Source: CAWGMT01 sp963823675
GTDB taxonomy: Bacteria > Planctomycetota > Planctomycetia > Isosphaerales > Isosphaeraceae
Assembly (NCBI GenBank): GCA_963823675.1
Contig: CAWGMT010000008.1
Span: forward strand, 496,001-560,000
DNA: 64,000 bases
Direction: 5' to 3'
Position numbers and translations under genes: made by a program
Notes under the pieces: generated by a model
Database searches by the model: none
Told to the model about the DNA's origin: nothing
Seen by the model: the letters and a program-made list of their open reading frames with translations, nothing else
Shown: positions 8,757 through 17,404 of the stretch, piece by piece
Position numbering within the stretch: the stretch's first letter is position 1
Layout: the number at the start of each line of letters is the position of its first letter

Positions 8757-9392
8757 ATGACCGTTGGCGAGGGAGGTTCGATCACGCGCTGGCTCGGCGA
8801 CTTGAAGGAAGGCGACCAGGCTGCCGCCCAGCCGCTCTGGGAGCGATATTTTTCGCGATTGGTCGTTGTGGCGCGCGGCAAGCTCAAGCGGATGCGCCGG
8901 ACGACGGCCGACGAAGACGAGGAAGACGCCGCGCTGAGCGCGTTCAACAGCTTCTGTGCCGGCGCCGCGCAGGGGAGGTTTCCCAAGCTCGCCGACCGCG
9001 ACGATCTCTGGCGGCTCCTGGTGGTGATCACGGCGCGCAAGGCGATGGCGCAAGCAAACCGCCAGGGGCGCAAGAAGCGTGGAGGCGGCCGGGTCATTGA
9101 CGAGGCGATGCTCTTCGGCAAGGACTTCGATGGGGGCGAGGGCTCGCTCGCCGGTCTGGAACGGATCGCTGCCGCGGGGCCGACGCCCGAATTCGCCGCC
9201 ATGATGGCCGAGGAGTGCCAGAGGCTTCTCGACTCACTCAACGACGATGACCTGCGGCAGGTCGCGATCAGCCGCATGGAAGGGTACAACAACGACGAGA
9301 TCGCCGATCAGCTCGGCTGCGCGCGGCGGACCGTCGCCCGAAGATTGGACTTGATCCGCCAGACCTGGCTCGCCGCCGGGGAGGCGCTGTGA
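8757..9392 (+). CDS. ECF-family RNA polymerase sigma factor
   Basis: The product is 211 residues. The N-terminal half carries the sigma-2-like segment (ITRWLGDLKEGDQAAAQPLW ... LWERYFSRLVVVARGKL). The C-terminal half carries a sigma-4 helix-turn-helix (YNNDEIADQLGCARRTVARR). AGGA precedes the ATG. The stop codon overlaps the start of the kinase gene by four bases, so translation is probably coupled. ECF sigma factors next to a PknB-like kinase are a known planctomycete arrangement in which the kinase is thought to control the sigma factor. No anti-sigma gene is visible nearby. Confidence 0.9.
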   Translation: MTVGEGGSITRWLGDLKEGDQAAAQPLWERYFSRLVVVARGKLKRMRRTTADEDEEDAALSAFNSFCAGAAQGRFPKLADRDDLWRLLVVITARKAMAQANRQGRKKRGGGRVIDEAMLFGKDFDGGEGSLAGLERIAAAGPTPEFAAMMAEECQRLLDSLNDDDLRQVAISRMEGYNNDEIADQLGCARRTVARRLDLIRQTWLAAGEAL

Positions 9393-11242
9393 CCGAGCGC
9401 GACCGCGGAGCAAGAATTACCAGTGCCGGGCTCGAGCAAGCCCGACGCATCAATCACGTCTGCGAGGAGTTCGAACGCCGCTGGCGCAGCGGCCAGCGTC
9501 CGCGAATCGAGTCCGAAGTCGAGATCGCCCAACCAGGCGACCAGGCCGCATTGTTCGAGGAATTGTTGATTCTCGAGCTGGAGCTGCGCCGCGCGGGGGC
9601 GGAGAGCCCAGATCCCGACGAATACATCGCGCGGTTCCCAGACCGACAGGCGCGCGTCGCGGCCGTCTTTGCTCAGAACACAACCGCTTCAGCCGCGAAC
9701 CCCGCGGGCGCCACGGAGCCGGCTACTCCTGGAGCCGGCCCCGTTCCACCCGCCTCCCCGGCGAGTGCGCCCCAGGCCAGGACGATTAGCCTTGTCCCCA
9801 CGGACGAATCTCAAGACTTCACGAAGATCGGCTCGATCGGCGACTACGACCTCATCGAGGAAATCGCCCGCGGCGGCATGGGTGTGGTCTACCGGGCGCG
9901 TCACCGCAGCTTGAAGCGCGTCGTTGCGCTCAAGATGATCCTCTCCGGTCAGATGGCCAGTGCCCAGGAGCGGGAACGGTTCCGGCGCGAGGCCGAGCTG
10001 GCCGCGAACCTCGACCACCCGCACATCGTTCCCATTTATGAGGTCGACGAGGACCAGGGACACTGCTTCTTCAGCATGAAGCTGGTCGATGGCGCCAGCC
10101 TGTCGAAGCAAGCCGGCCGCTACAAAACGGACCCTGCCGCCGGCGCTTCACTGGTTCTGACGCTGGCACGAGCCGTCCACCATGCCCATGGACAAGGATT
10201 CCTGCACTGCGATTTGAAACCCTCGAACGTCCTGCTCGATCAGCACGGGGCTCCCTACCTGACCGACTTCGGGCTCGCCCGCCGGACCGGCGCCGACAGC
10301 TCGCTCTCGGGTAGCGGGGCGATCTTCGGGACACCGAGCTACATGGCTCCCGAACAGGCCACCGGCACGCGCGCTTCGCTCGGTCCGGCGACCGACGTCT
10401 ACGGATTGGGCGCGATCCTTTACGAACTGCTGACCGGGCGCCCCCCCTTTCGCGCCGACACGGTCATGGAGACGGTCGTGCAAGTGCTCGAGCGCGACCC
10501 CACGCCACCCCGCGAGCTTCGCCGGGACATTCCCCAGGAGCTGGAATCGATCTGCCTGAAATGCCTCGAAAAATCACCCAGGGACCGCTATCCTTCCGCC
10601 CAGGCACTCGCCGACGAGCTGGACGGCTACCTTCATGGCGAGGGAATCGCCGCAACCGGCATCATTCCGCGGCTGCGCCGCTGGAATCGCCGCGAGCCCG
10701 AGTTGGTTGCGCGGCTGGGCGGGCTGCTCATCGTCGCCATCATGACGCAGTACAACTACCTATTTGTCACGAAGACGCCGAGCTTTCGTCTCCACTACAC
10801 CGTTCAGGCCGTGCTCGCCCTCTGGGCGTCGTCGGCGATTTTGTTCCAGTATTTGATGCGCGCCGGCCAGCGGTCCCAGGGCGTGCTCGTCTTCTGGTCG
10901 GCCGCCGACATCTTGTTTCTGACGATCGAGCTTGAGCTACTCGACCGCTTCGAGAGCACGTTGCTGGTCGGTTATCCCCTGCTGATCGCGGCATCGGGGC
11001 TCTGGTGGCGGGTCCGGCTGGTCTGGGTCACGACGCTCCTGGCGATCGCGGCCTATGGGGCCCTGTATCTCGAGTCTTCCCTCTACTGGGACGCGGGGCT
11101 CTTGCGCTGGCAGTCGCCCGAGTACCTTCGCTACCCCGATATATTCATGGCGGGATTGCTCCTGACCGGCTACGTCGTCGCTCGCCAGGTCAGGCGAATC
11201 CTGGCCCTGAGCCGATACTATGAAAACCGGCCGGCGGTCTGA
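9389..11242 (+). CDS. Membrane-bound serine/threonine protein kinase (PknB-like)
   Basis: The product is 617 residues from a GTG start inside the sigma factor stop. Residues 1-150 form an N-terminal region with a Pro/Ala linker. The kinase domain runs from about 153 to 416: glycine loop IARGGMGVVY 159-168, Lys182, catalytic loop HCDLKPSN with Asp275, DFG 293-295, and APE-type MAPEQ at 319-323. The catalytic loop has HCD rather than HRD, so it is a non-RD kinase. After residue 440 come several membrane segments (LVARLGGLLIVAIM, YTVQAVLALWASSAILF, then others), which is unusual compared with the single-span PknB layout. It probably phosphorylates its partner sigma factor, by analogy. Confidence 0.92.
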   Translation: MTERDRGARITSAGLEQARRINHVCEEFERRWRSGQRPRIESEVEIAQPGDQAALFEELLILELELRRAGAESPDPDEYIARFPDRQARVAAVFAQNTTASAANPAGATEPATPGAGPVPPASPASAPQARTISLVPTDESQDFTKIGSIGDYDLIEEIARGGMGVVYRARHRSLKRVVALKMILSGQMASAQERERFRREAELAANLDHPHIVPIYEVDEDQGHCFFSMKLVDGASLSKQAGRYKTDPAAGASLVLTLARAVHHAHGQGFLHCDLKPSNVLLDQHGAPYLTDFGLARRTGADSSLSGSGAIFGTPSYMAPEQATGTRASLGPATDVYGLGAILYELLTGRPPFRADTVMETVVQVLERDPTPPRELRRDIPQELESICLKCLEKSPRDRYPSAQALADELDGYLHGEGIAATGIIPRLRRWNRREPELVARLGGLLIVAIMTQYNYLFVTKTPSFRLHYTVQAVLALWASSAILFQYLMRAGQRSQGVLVFWSAADILFLTIELELLDRFESTLLVGYPLLIAASGLWWRVRLVWVTTLLAIAAYGALYLESSLYWDAGLLRWQSPEYLRYPDIFMAGLLLTGYVVARQVRRILALSRYYENRPAV

Positions 11243-11260
11243 TGGGCGGCTCCAGTACCG

Positions 11261-12258
11261 TCAACCGCAACTTTTCGCGGTGTCAGGCCCCCCTACCGAG
11301 CCGCATTCGACTGCGGCCACGATCCGCCGCGTCTCTGCGACGTCGGCCCGGATCTGACCCAGCAGCTCCTCGACGTTCGAGAATGGCCGCGTCGCCCGCA
11401 GCCGGGCCAGAAAATCGAGCTCGACGGTCTTGCCATACAGATCGCCCTCGAAACCCACAAGGTGGGCCTCGACTTTTCGAGTCTGATCGCCGAAAGTCGG
11501 GTTGGGCCCGATATTGCAGGCCGCCGGCCAGGCCGGGCCGTTCGCTTCGACCCACGCGCGGGCGGCGTAGACTCCCTCGGCTGGCACGAGGACATCGATC
11601 CCCGCAAGGTTGATGGTCGGGAAGCCCAGTCCTTTTCCTCGCCCCGCCCCACGCGAGACAAGGCCGCGAACGCGGTGCGGCCGGCCGAGGAACTGCCAAG
11701 CCTCGTCCACGCGCCCGTCACGAAGCGATTGGCGGATCAGGGACGAAGAAACCAGCCGGCCGTCGATCAGGGCTGCGTCAACCACTTCGAAGGCAATCCC
11801 GGCCTCGAGACACCACCCGCGCAAGGTCGCGACAGCGCCCTTGCGATCGTGTCCAAAGGCGAAGTTCGGGCCCTCAACCATCCCTCTTGCGCCAAGCTGC
11901 CGGACGACGACCTGGTCAAAGAACTCGCGCGCCGTCAGCTTCAAGAGCCACGGTCCCGTGCGGAACACGGCGACTTCGGTGGCGCCCGCATCCCGCAGCA
12001 AGGCGATCTCACGCTCAATCCAGACCAGCGGCACCGGAGCTTGGTCCGGGCGCAGAGCGCCACCGGATGAGGGTCGAACGTAATGGCGAGGGCAGGCACG
12101 CCGGCCGCGTCGGCGTGGGCGCGCAGGCGGCCGAGTAATTGCTGGTGGCCGCGGTGCACGCCGTCGAAATTGCCGACAGTTACAATAGCGCCTCTGGCCC
12201 CCGCGGGGAACTCACGAACGTTTTCGATCGTGATCACCGACGTCGATCCCCGCCGCAT
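11261..12258 (-). CDS. ribF: Bifunctional riboflavin kinase/FAD synthetase (one frameshift)
   Basis: RibF phosphorylates riboflavin to FMN and adenylates FMN to FAD. The N-terminal nucleotidyltransferase part (VTVGNFDGVHRGHQQLL, then FDPHPVAL) is in one frame from an ATG at 12258. The rest (PLVWIEREIALLRDAGATEV ... LVSSSLIRQSL ... riboflavin kinase motif GKGLGFPTINL ... GVYAARA ... NIGPNPTFG) is in another. The switch is near 12052, after FDPHPVAL, where one base appears to be missing. The total length is two bases over a multiple of three, which fits a single deletion. All motifs are otherwise intact, so a sequence error is more likely than a true pseudogene. It converges on the kinase gene. 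Confidence 0.88.
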
Positions 12259-12500
12259 GCGCCCATGACACCGGCCACCCAGTCGGAAAGCCCTTGATGG
12301 AATGTCACTCGAACCGTGATCATTATCGCCACGCTGGGACAACCCGGTCAATGCTGACGGCCCTGCGCCGAGCACCCCCGATGCGGCATGCACTCCCCGA
12401 ATGCGATCAGGATTTGCTTGAAGTAAGGGAACGGAACTTCACCATCGGGATGGACCGCGAACGCGGGGTTGAACTTCTTCTTGCCGGCGTTGCAAAGGCG

Positions 12501-12755
12501 TCATGCCCCGTTCTCGTCGGTCCCCTGATCGGCCGGAGATGCGGCCGGCACGCTCCCGAGCGATGTCACGAGCGCGATGTCGATGAGCTCCCACTCATCC
12601 CGCGGGCTGACATAGGATAGGATCCGGCCGCCCTCCGCGCCCCAGGACACGGCGTCAGGATGTCGCACTTCGAACGACCGGCCGTCGGCCACGTGGATGA
12701 GGAATGGCTGGAATGGCCGCCGATCTTTGACCCGCTTGAGCTCTTCGATCTTCAT
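12501..12755 (-). CDS. Small conserved hypothetical protein
   Basis: The product is 84 residues from the ATG at 12755, which has GGGGAG upstream; the frame extends further up to 12875 without a better start. The core reads as a short beta-rich domain: LKRVKDRRPFQPFLIHVADG, then SFEVRHPDAVSW, then ILSYVSPRDEWELIDIALVTSL. Similar small proteins with the RPFQPF-LHVADGR pattern are common and uncharacterised in planctomycetes. No function is assigned. Confidence 0.7.
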   Translation of the reverse strand: MKIEELKRVKDRRPFQPFLIHVADGRSFEVRHPDAVSWGAEGGRILSYVSPRDEWELIDIALVTSLGSVPAASPADQGTDENGA

Positions 12756-13076
12756 CCGGTACTCCCCTTCGCCGGCTTCGTCGGTCTCCTTCCAGACCTG
12801 CCACGGCGCGTTATCTGGTTTCTCGCTCGGATCGAGTCTAGCATGAGCCCCGGTCTGCCGCGACTTTGCCGCCATACGAAGAAGATGACAGGGAATGCAG
12901 CCTTGACGTTTGTTCCTGACCGTTGCATCAAGCAGGCAGCCCTTGGGTGAAGAGCGGCGGGCATCCCGGCGCTCCGGGGCCCCGGCGTGAGAACCCGGGG
13001 AGCTTCCAGTGGGGCGGGCGCCCGAGCGCTGCTAAAGTGGTGCGGGCGTCTCTGCCCGCCTCAGTAAGTTTCCGTG

Positions 13077-13214
13077 GCTCTAAGTGCAACGAAGAAACGA
13101 GTTATGCGGATGTAGGCCAGCCTTTCCAGGTTGCAGATCCGCCGAAGGAGGACTGGCGTCAGGCAGGAAAGCCTGACCTACTGCTACAGAGACCTTTGCG
13201 GTTCCACTTAGAGC
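13077..13214. repeat. MITE-like element with 10-bp terminal inverted repeats
   Basis: GCTCTAAGTG at 13077-13086 is the exact reverse complement of CACTTAGAGC at 13205-13214. The 138-bp unit contains internal imperfect symmetry (ggccagcctttccag ... caggaaagcctgacct). No protein frame is present. It lies in the 490-base gap upstream of the oxidoreductase-like gene. Confidence 0.6.
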
Positions 13215-13247
13215 GCCGAGCAGAGTATCGGGAGTGATCGCAACACG

Positions 13248-14433
13248 ATGAATGTCTTGATCCTGGGTAATGGCACCGAAGAGCTGGCATGGGCTCACTG
13301 GCTGCTTGGGCAGAACGACCATCGTCTCGATGCGGCCTTTCCGCCCTTCGTCGAGGCCGCACTTGCGGGCATACCGGCCCCGAGCGACCTCGACGACGCC
13401 TTGGCCCGCGCCGGCATCGAGGCCGTGATCGTAGGCGGCCCACCGGAACAGCGAGCCGAATTCCTGCCGCGCCGCGGCGGAAGGACTCGCTGTGATCTGT
13501 ATGCATCCTCCGGGCGCCGACTCGGAGGCGTACTATCAGGTCGCCTTGAGCCGCGACGAGACCGGGGCGGTCATCGTCCCCGATTTGCCGTTGCGCCTTC
13601 ATCCGGGCGTGACCCTGCTGCGCCAGGCGATAGCCGGAGGCGAGCTGGGGGCGATTCGGGGCGTGCGGCTCGAGGTATCCTCGGACGGAGCCGACGCGGA
13701 TCTCGCGGGCTTCATCTTTGCGCGCGGCGTCGATGTATTGCGCGCACTCGTTGGGGAGATCGAAGCCTTGACGGCCACCGGCGAGCCGCCCGGCGAGCAT
13801 CCCGAGCTCGAGCTGATCGTCCAGCTCCGGTCGGCCGGCGGCCATCGAGCCGAGCTGCGCGCGTGGTCCGGTGCACCCGAGCCGGGTCGTTTGAGCGTGC
13901 TCGGTGCGAGCGGTTCGCTGATCCTGGAATTCGAGCCGAGCTTCGATCGAGCGGCGCGATTGCTCCGCCGCGGCTCGGATCGGCCTCTTGAGTCGATCGA
14001 GCTTTCACCCTGGGACCCGCATGAAGCGATTTTCGCGGTCCTCTTGGCCTCGCGGGGCAGGCGCGGAGCCACCGACCTACCCAGCCCCAATCTCCTGGAC
14101 GGCACCCGCGCCATGGAGTTGACCGAAGCTACCCTGCGCAGCCTCCGCCGCGGTCGAACGGTCGACCTTCATTACGAAGCAATCAGTGAAGAATCGACGT
14201 TCAAGTCGGTGATGACCTCGACTGGCTGCGTGATCATCCTGATCGCGCTTTTCATCGTGCCGATCGCCCTGGCCGGTCCGCCTCTCGGCTTTCCCTGGAC
14301 GATTTACTTGGCCTACGTGATCCCACCGATTCTCGTCATCTACGTGCTCCTCCAGGGGCTTCGGCTGGCGCTGCGACAGCCCGAATCGGCCGCGAGCGCG
14401 CCGGGCGATCGGGAGCAGCGCTCAGGGATTTGA
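13248..14433 (+). CDS. Gfo/Idh/MocA-like oxidoreductase with membrane anchor (one frameshift)
   Basis: The first ~80 codons (MNVLILGNGTEELAWAHWLL, a Rossmann-like start, then IEAVIVGGPPEQRAEFL) are in one frame. The remainder (GLAVICMHPPGADSEAYYQV, LRLHPGVTLLRQAIAGGELGAI, ...) continues in another from about 13475. The span is one base over a multiple of three, fitting a single inserted C in the run 'ctgccgcgccgcgg'. The pattern of a nucleotide-binding start followed by an IGAIRGVRLE-type segment resembles Gfo/Idh/MocA proteins. The glycine motif is weak (GNGTEE), so NAD(P) binding is uncertain. Two C-terminal membrane spans (STGCVIILIALFIVPIALA; IYLAYVIPPILVIYVLL) are unusual for the family. 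Confidence 0.65.
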
Positions 14434-14473
14434 TGCCTCCGTAAGAAGCAACCGAGCGACCTGGCCGCGATGA

Positions 14474-15451
14474 TCACTGGATGGCCCGCTGAAGAATGAA
14501 GCCGATCCGACCCGGAGCCCACGACCCAGCCAGAACATGGTCGATGTCGTAAATTGGCAGCCAGGACGGGAACGTCGCTCGCCAGCCGGCGGCCGAGCGG
14601 CTGGCCAGTGTGTAGCCCTCCTTGACCAGGCGATCGAAGCCGAGACTCTGGCTGGGCGTATTGAAGTCGCCCACGACCACTTCGAACGGCCGACCGGCGC
14701 CCCTGGCGGCGCGACAGGCTGCGACGACACCTTGCAGAAACGGCAACCGCGAACGGAAGGGATTGCTCAATCCGTTGACAACGAGAATTCGCAGCCGGCA
14801 GCCTTTCACGTGGGCGACGACGCTCATCCCCTTACCGTTCGGGAGCGGTACACCTTCCTCCAGGCGAACCGGCCAGCGAGAGCAAACCGCCAGGCCGAAT
14901 TCGTAAGGCCGTCCCGGCTCGTTCTCGATTCGGGCGCAGTACGCTCCCGGACCGAGATCGCCAACGAGCTCGTCAACCCAGGCGGCAGGCGGCGCCTCGC
15001 TCAGGATCACGAGGTCGGGATTCTGCCGCAGAATTTCTCCGCGCTGGGCCGCCCACGTCCGGGGACTGCGGAAGAGCCCGCCGCCCCATTGCACGTTCCA
15101 GTGCAACACCGAGACCTCCCGCTCATCGGCCCGCGCCGAGTTGAGCACGCCCGAGCCCATCATCGTTGCCGCCGTCCAGGCCATGCCGATCATGGCAAGA
15201 GCGCTCAGAGCAAATCGAACGCGAGGTAGAGCGCGACCCCGGCATGCGAGGTCGAATGCGACGGCCAGCACGCTCACGGGCAGCACGGGAAGATACATGA
15301 GTATTGCCGACAGTGCCGATCGATCGCGGACCAACTGGCCGAGCAGTCCCGCCACGATGACAGAGGCCGAGCTAAAGGAGACCAGATTGCCAAAGACTGC
15401 CCGGAAACGGCGCAAGGAGGCAGGCGGCTGGTTCATGCCCTCGACGAACAT
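14474..15451 (-). CDS. Endonuclease/exonuclease/phosphatase-family membrane protein
   Basis: The product is 325 residues from the ATG at 15451 (GAGGG upstream); alternatives are 15496 and 15436. Three N-terminal membrane spans (about residues 25-45, 52-75, 84-105) precede an EEP domain. Its motifs run in order: VSVLHWNVQWGG, DLVILSEAP (catalytic Glu), FGLAVCSRWPV, LRILVVNGLSNPF, VVVGDFNTP, and a final DIDHVLAGSW with the catalytic His. This is the topology of bacterial EEP membrane proteins acting on phosphoesters outside the membrane. The substrate cannot be told. It is the last gene of a five-gene minus-strand cluster. Confidence 0.82.
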   Translation of the reverse strand: MFVEGMNQPPASLRRFRAVFGNLVSFSSASVIVAGLLGQLVRDRSALSAILMYLPVLPVSVLAVAFDLACRGRALPRVRFALSALAMIGMAWTAATMMGSGVLNSARADEREVSVLHWNVQWGGGLFRSPRTWAAQRGEILRQNPDLVILSEAPPAAWVDELVGDLGPGAYCARIENEPGRPYEFGLAVCSRWPVRLEEGVPLPNGKGMSVVAHVKGCRLRILVVNGLSNPFRSRLPFLQGVVAACRAARGAGRPFEVVVGDFNTPSQSLGFDRLVKEGYTLASRSAAGWRATFPSWLPIYDIDHVLAGSWAPGRIGFILQRAIQ

Positions 15452-15521
15452 TCGCGCTGCGCCCTCGGAGTCGTTGCTTCTCGCCAAGCGGAGCATTTCG
15501 AGCCGGCACTTGCCAAGGCGC

Positions 15522-16544
15522 TCACACTGCCTTGGTCTTGGGGGTGCTCGGTACGTTGCCTGGGTGCTCGCGAAAGCTTTCGATGCTCTTGCGGAGTTTG
15601 GGAGCGAGCTGGTCGAACCGCTGGGATTCGACGGTGTACTTGACCTCGTAATCGAATCGATCGCCGCGAAATCGCCGCTCGATGACCGTCATGGAAAACG
15701 GACCGCGATTGGTGCGCACGACCGTCTCGAGGGCCTGGGCCTTTCCCTGGGACACCACCTGGCACGAGATGACCTCGCACCGGGGGTCCTCCTGGCGGAG
15801 CTGGTCCGGAAGCTGCTGTGCGAGCTCCTTGAAATCCGTATTGCGGTGCGGATAGGCGAGTACGAGGAGATTGTCGGACCAGACGCCATGGGGCTGGCCG
15901 TTGGCAAAGAGAAGAGCAACCTGGGTGGGAGCCAGAGCCGGCTTCCATTCCTCGGGAAGATCGAGGGCAAACTTATACTCGCGCTGAATCCAGCGGTTAG
16001 TGGGCTTGGAGATCAGGTCGGCTCCCGTATTCGGGGGTGAGAAACGGGTGGCGTTGACCAGGGCGTCGAAGGCCGGGCGCACCTTCTGGTAGATCGAGTC
16101 CTCGACGTTGAGGATGAAGGTGTAGAGCTGCCGGTGGGAGATCACGCGCACGCTCACTTCGCGCCAGAACCCGCCCGTATTGGGATGGAACTCCCAGATC
16201 GTTTCCAGCCGCTCGCCGTGAGCGTTCTTGACGACACGGTTCGACGCCAGCTTACCGCTTTCGCGGCCGTTTCGCCTGGCATTGGTATCGATCCTGGTCC
16301 GATAATCGTCCAGGCTCTCGGGCGCCAATCCCAGCTCGCATGCGGCAACGCCAGGCCGACCGAAATCTTTTTGGGGAATGATCGCGACGAAAACGCGATC
16401 TTCGTCCTCGCGCACGGCGATCGGCCAGTCCTTGGGTATCTGCGACGTCACGCCGTACTTGGGGGCGTCGAACCGCTCGGTTTCGAGGAGGTCCGGTCCG
16501 GGAGCCACGAATGGCGAAAAAGCCAAGAGCAAGAATATTATCAT
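15522..16544 (-). CDS. Exported protein of unknown function, two related halves
   Basis: The product is 340 residues with a short hydrophobic start (MIIFLLLAFSPFVAPG) that looks like a signal. Two similar halves follow, each with a YGVTSQIPKDWP / YKFALDLPEEWKP-type start and a strand-rich body, reminiscent of PsbP/DUF1795-like lipid- or protein-associated domains. That comparison is by pattern only. It starts 7 bases after the stop of the gene upstream and is 25-70 bases from the next, so it belongs to the same transcription unit. Confidence 0.75.
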   Translation of the reverse strand: MIIFLLLAFSPFVAPGPDLLETERFDAPKYGVTSQIPKDWPIAVREDEDRVFVAIIPQKDFGRPGVAACELGLAPESLDDYRTRIDTNARRNGRESGKLASNRVVKNAHGERLETIWEFHPNTGGFWREVSVRVISHRQLYTFILNVEDSIYQKVRPAFDALVNATRFSPPNTGADLISKPTNRWIQREYKFALDLPEEWKPALAPTQVALLFANGQPHGVWSDNLLVLAYPHRNTDFKELAQQLPDQLRQEDPRCEVISCQVVSQGKAQALETVVRTNRGPFSMTVIERRFRGDRFDYEVKYTVESQRFDQLAPKLRKSIESFREHPGNVPSTPKTKAV

Positions 16545-16551
16545 AAGGCAC

Positions 16552-16986
16552 TCATGATCTCCGAGACCCGTCGCGCGACTTCGAGCGCCTGACGGGCGTC
16601 AGCCTCGTCGGCGCTCTCGCCGCGATTTCGAAAATGACCTCGCCTTCCCAAAACGAAACGCTGGCTCCTTCCGAGACGACCCGAAATTCGAAGCGGCGTA
16701 CCTGCTCGCGTGACAGATCCGTCGTTGTTGCGTCCCGAGTGATCGCCCGGTAGCAGCGAAGCAGACGATTCGTGAGATTCAGCAGTTGATCCGCGTGCCG
16801 CCCGTTCAGTCTGCTCTGCTCGGCGGGATCGCCGGTGTCGGATTGGTCACGGGTGAGAGAAACGGCGGTGTTCTGCGCGCGACCATCTGCAACCTCCAAC
16901 GTCAGACCCTCGGGGCCTGTTGGATAGGATCCTTCTTGCAGCTTGAGCCTGTACGGCAGCCAGATCGTAGCCCGAACTCGAGGCAT
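16552..16986 (-). CDS. Hypothetical protein in the five-gene cluster
   Basis: The product is 144 residues from the ATG at 16986, chosen because AGGTGG sits just upstream and the gene then starts 7 bases after its neighbour's stop. It opens with two beta strands (MPRVRATIWLPYRLKL) and has a helical middle (ADQLLNLTNRLLRCYRAITRD) that could hold a surface. The C-terminus is Arg/Ser-rich. I do not recognise it; the close spacing implies a functional link with the 94-residue protein encoded upstream. Confidence 0.65.
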   Translation of the reverse strand: MPRVRATIWLPYRLKLQEGSYPTGPEGLTLEVADGRAQNTAVSLTRDQSDTGDPAEQSRLNGRHADQLLNLTNRLLRCYRAITRDATTTDLSREQVRRFEFRVVSEGASVSFWEGEVIFEIAARAPTRLTPVRRSKSRDGSRRS

Positions 16987-16993
16987 CGACCAC

Positions 16994-17275
16994 CTAGTGA
17001 CCAGCGTACACCAGCCGGAAACGGTCACCGAACCCGTGCGCCTTTGCATAGGAACGAAGTTCGACGAGATAGCGATCCTCAACATTACCCACGTTCAGCC
17101 CCGTCGGAAAGGAGACGTGGGCCATTACCTGCGGGCCCTCGTCGAATAGGTCGGCGCGAACTTGACCGCGAGCACTCAGGAACGTGCCGAGATACTTGCC
17201 GTAGTACGGCCCGACCGCCTCCTCAAACTCCTGGTCATGGATGAGTTGAATTTCTTGGTCCCGGACTGCTTCCAT
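16994..17275 (-). CDS. Small hypothetical protein in the five-gene cluster
   Basis: The product is 93 residues from the ATG at 17275, which is preceded by a strong GAGGAGG; a longer frame to 17329 would place that ribosome-binding site inside the coding region. It is acidic at the N-terminus (IQLIHDQEFEEAVGPYYG) with a strand-rich C-terminal half (VMAHVSFPTGLNVGNVED). The FPTGLNVGN segment is distinctive, but I cannot tie it to a family. Confidence 0.65.
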   Translation of the reverse strand: MEAVRDQEIQLIHDQEFEEAVGPYYGKYLGTFLSARGQVRADLFDEGPQVMAHVSFPTGLNVGNVEDRYLVELRSYAKAHGFGDRFRLVYAGH

Positions 17276-17404
17276 GGCTGCCTCCTCTACGGCTCCGATC
17301 ACCACCTGCCACAATGGCCGCATCTCCAATTAGCTTAGCGGACGTACGCCCGCGCGACCAGGCAACCTGCCTCGCTGCGCCCGCAGGGCGTGCTGGCGAT
17401 CGTC

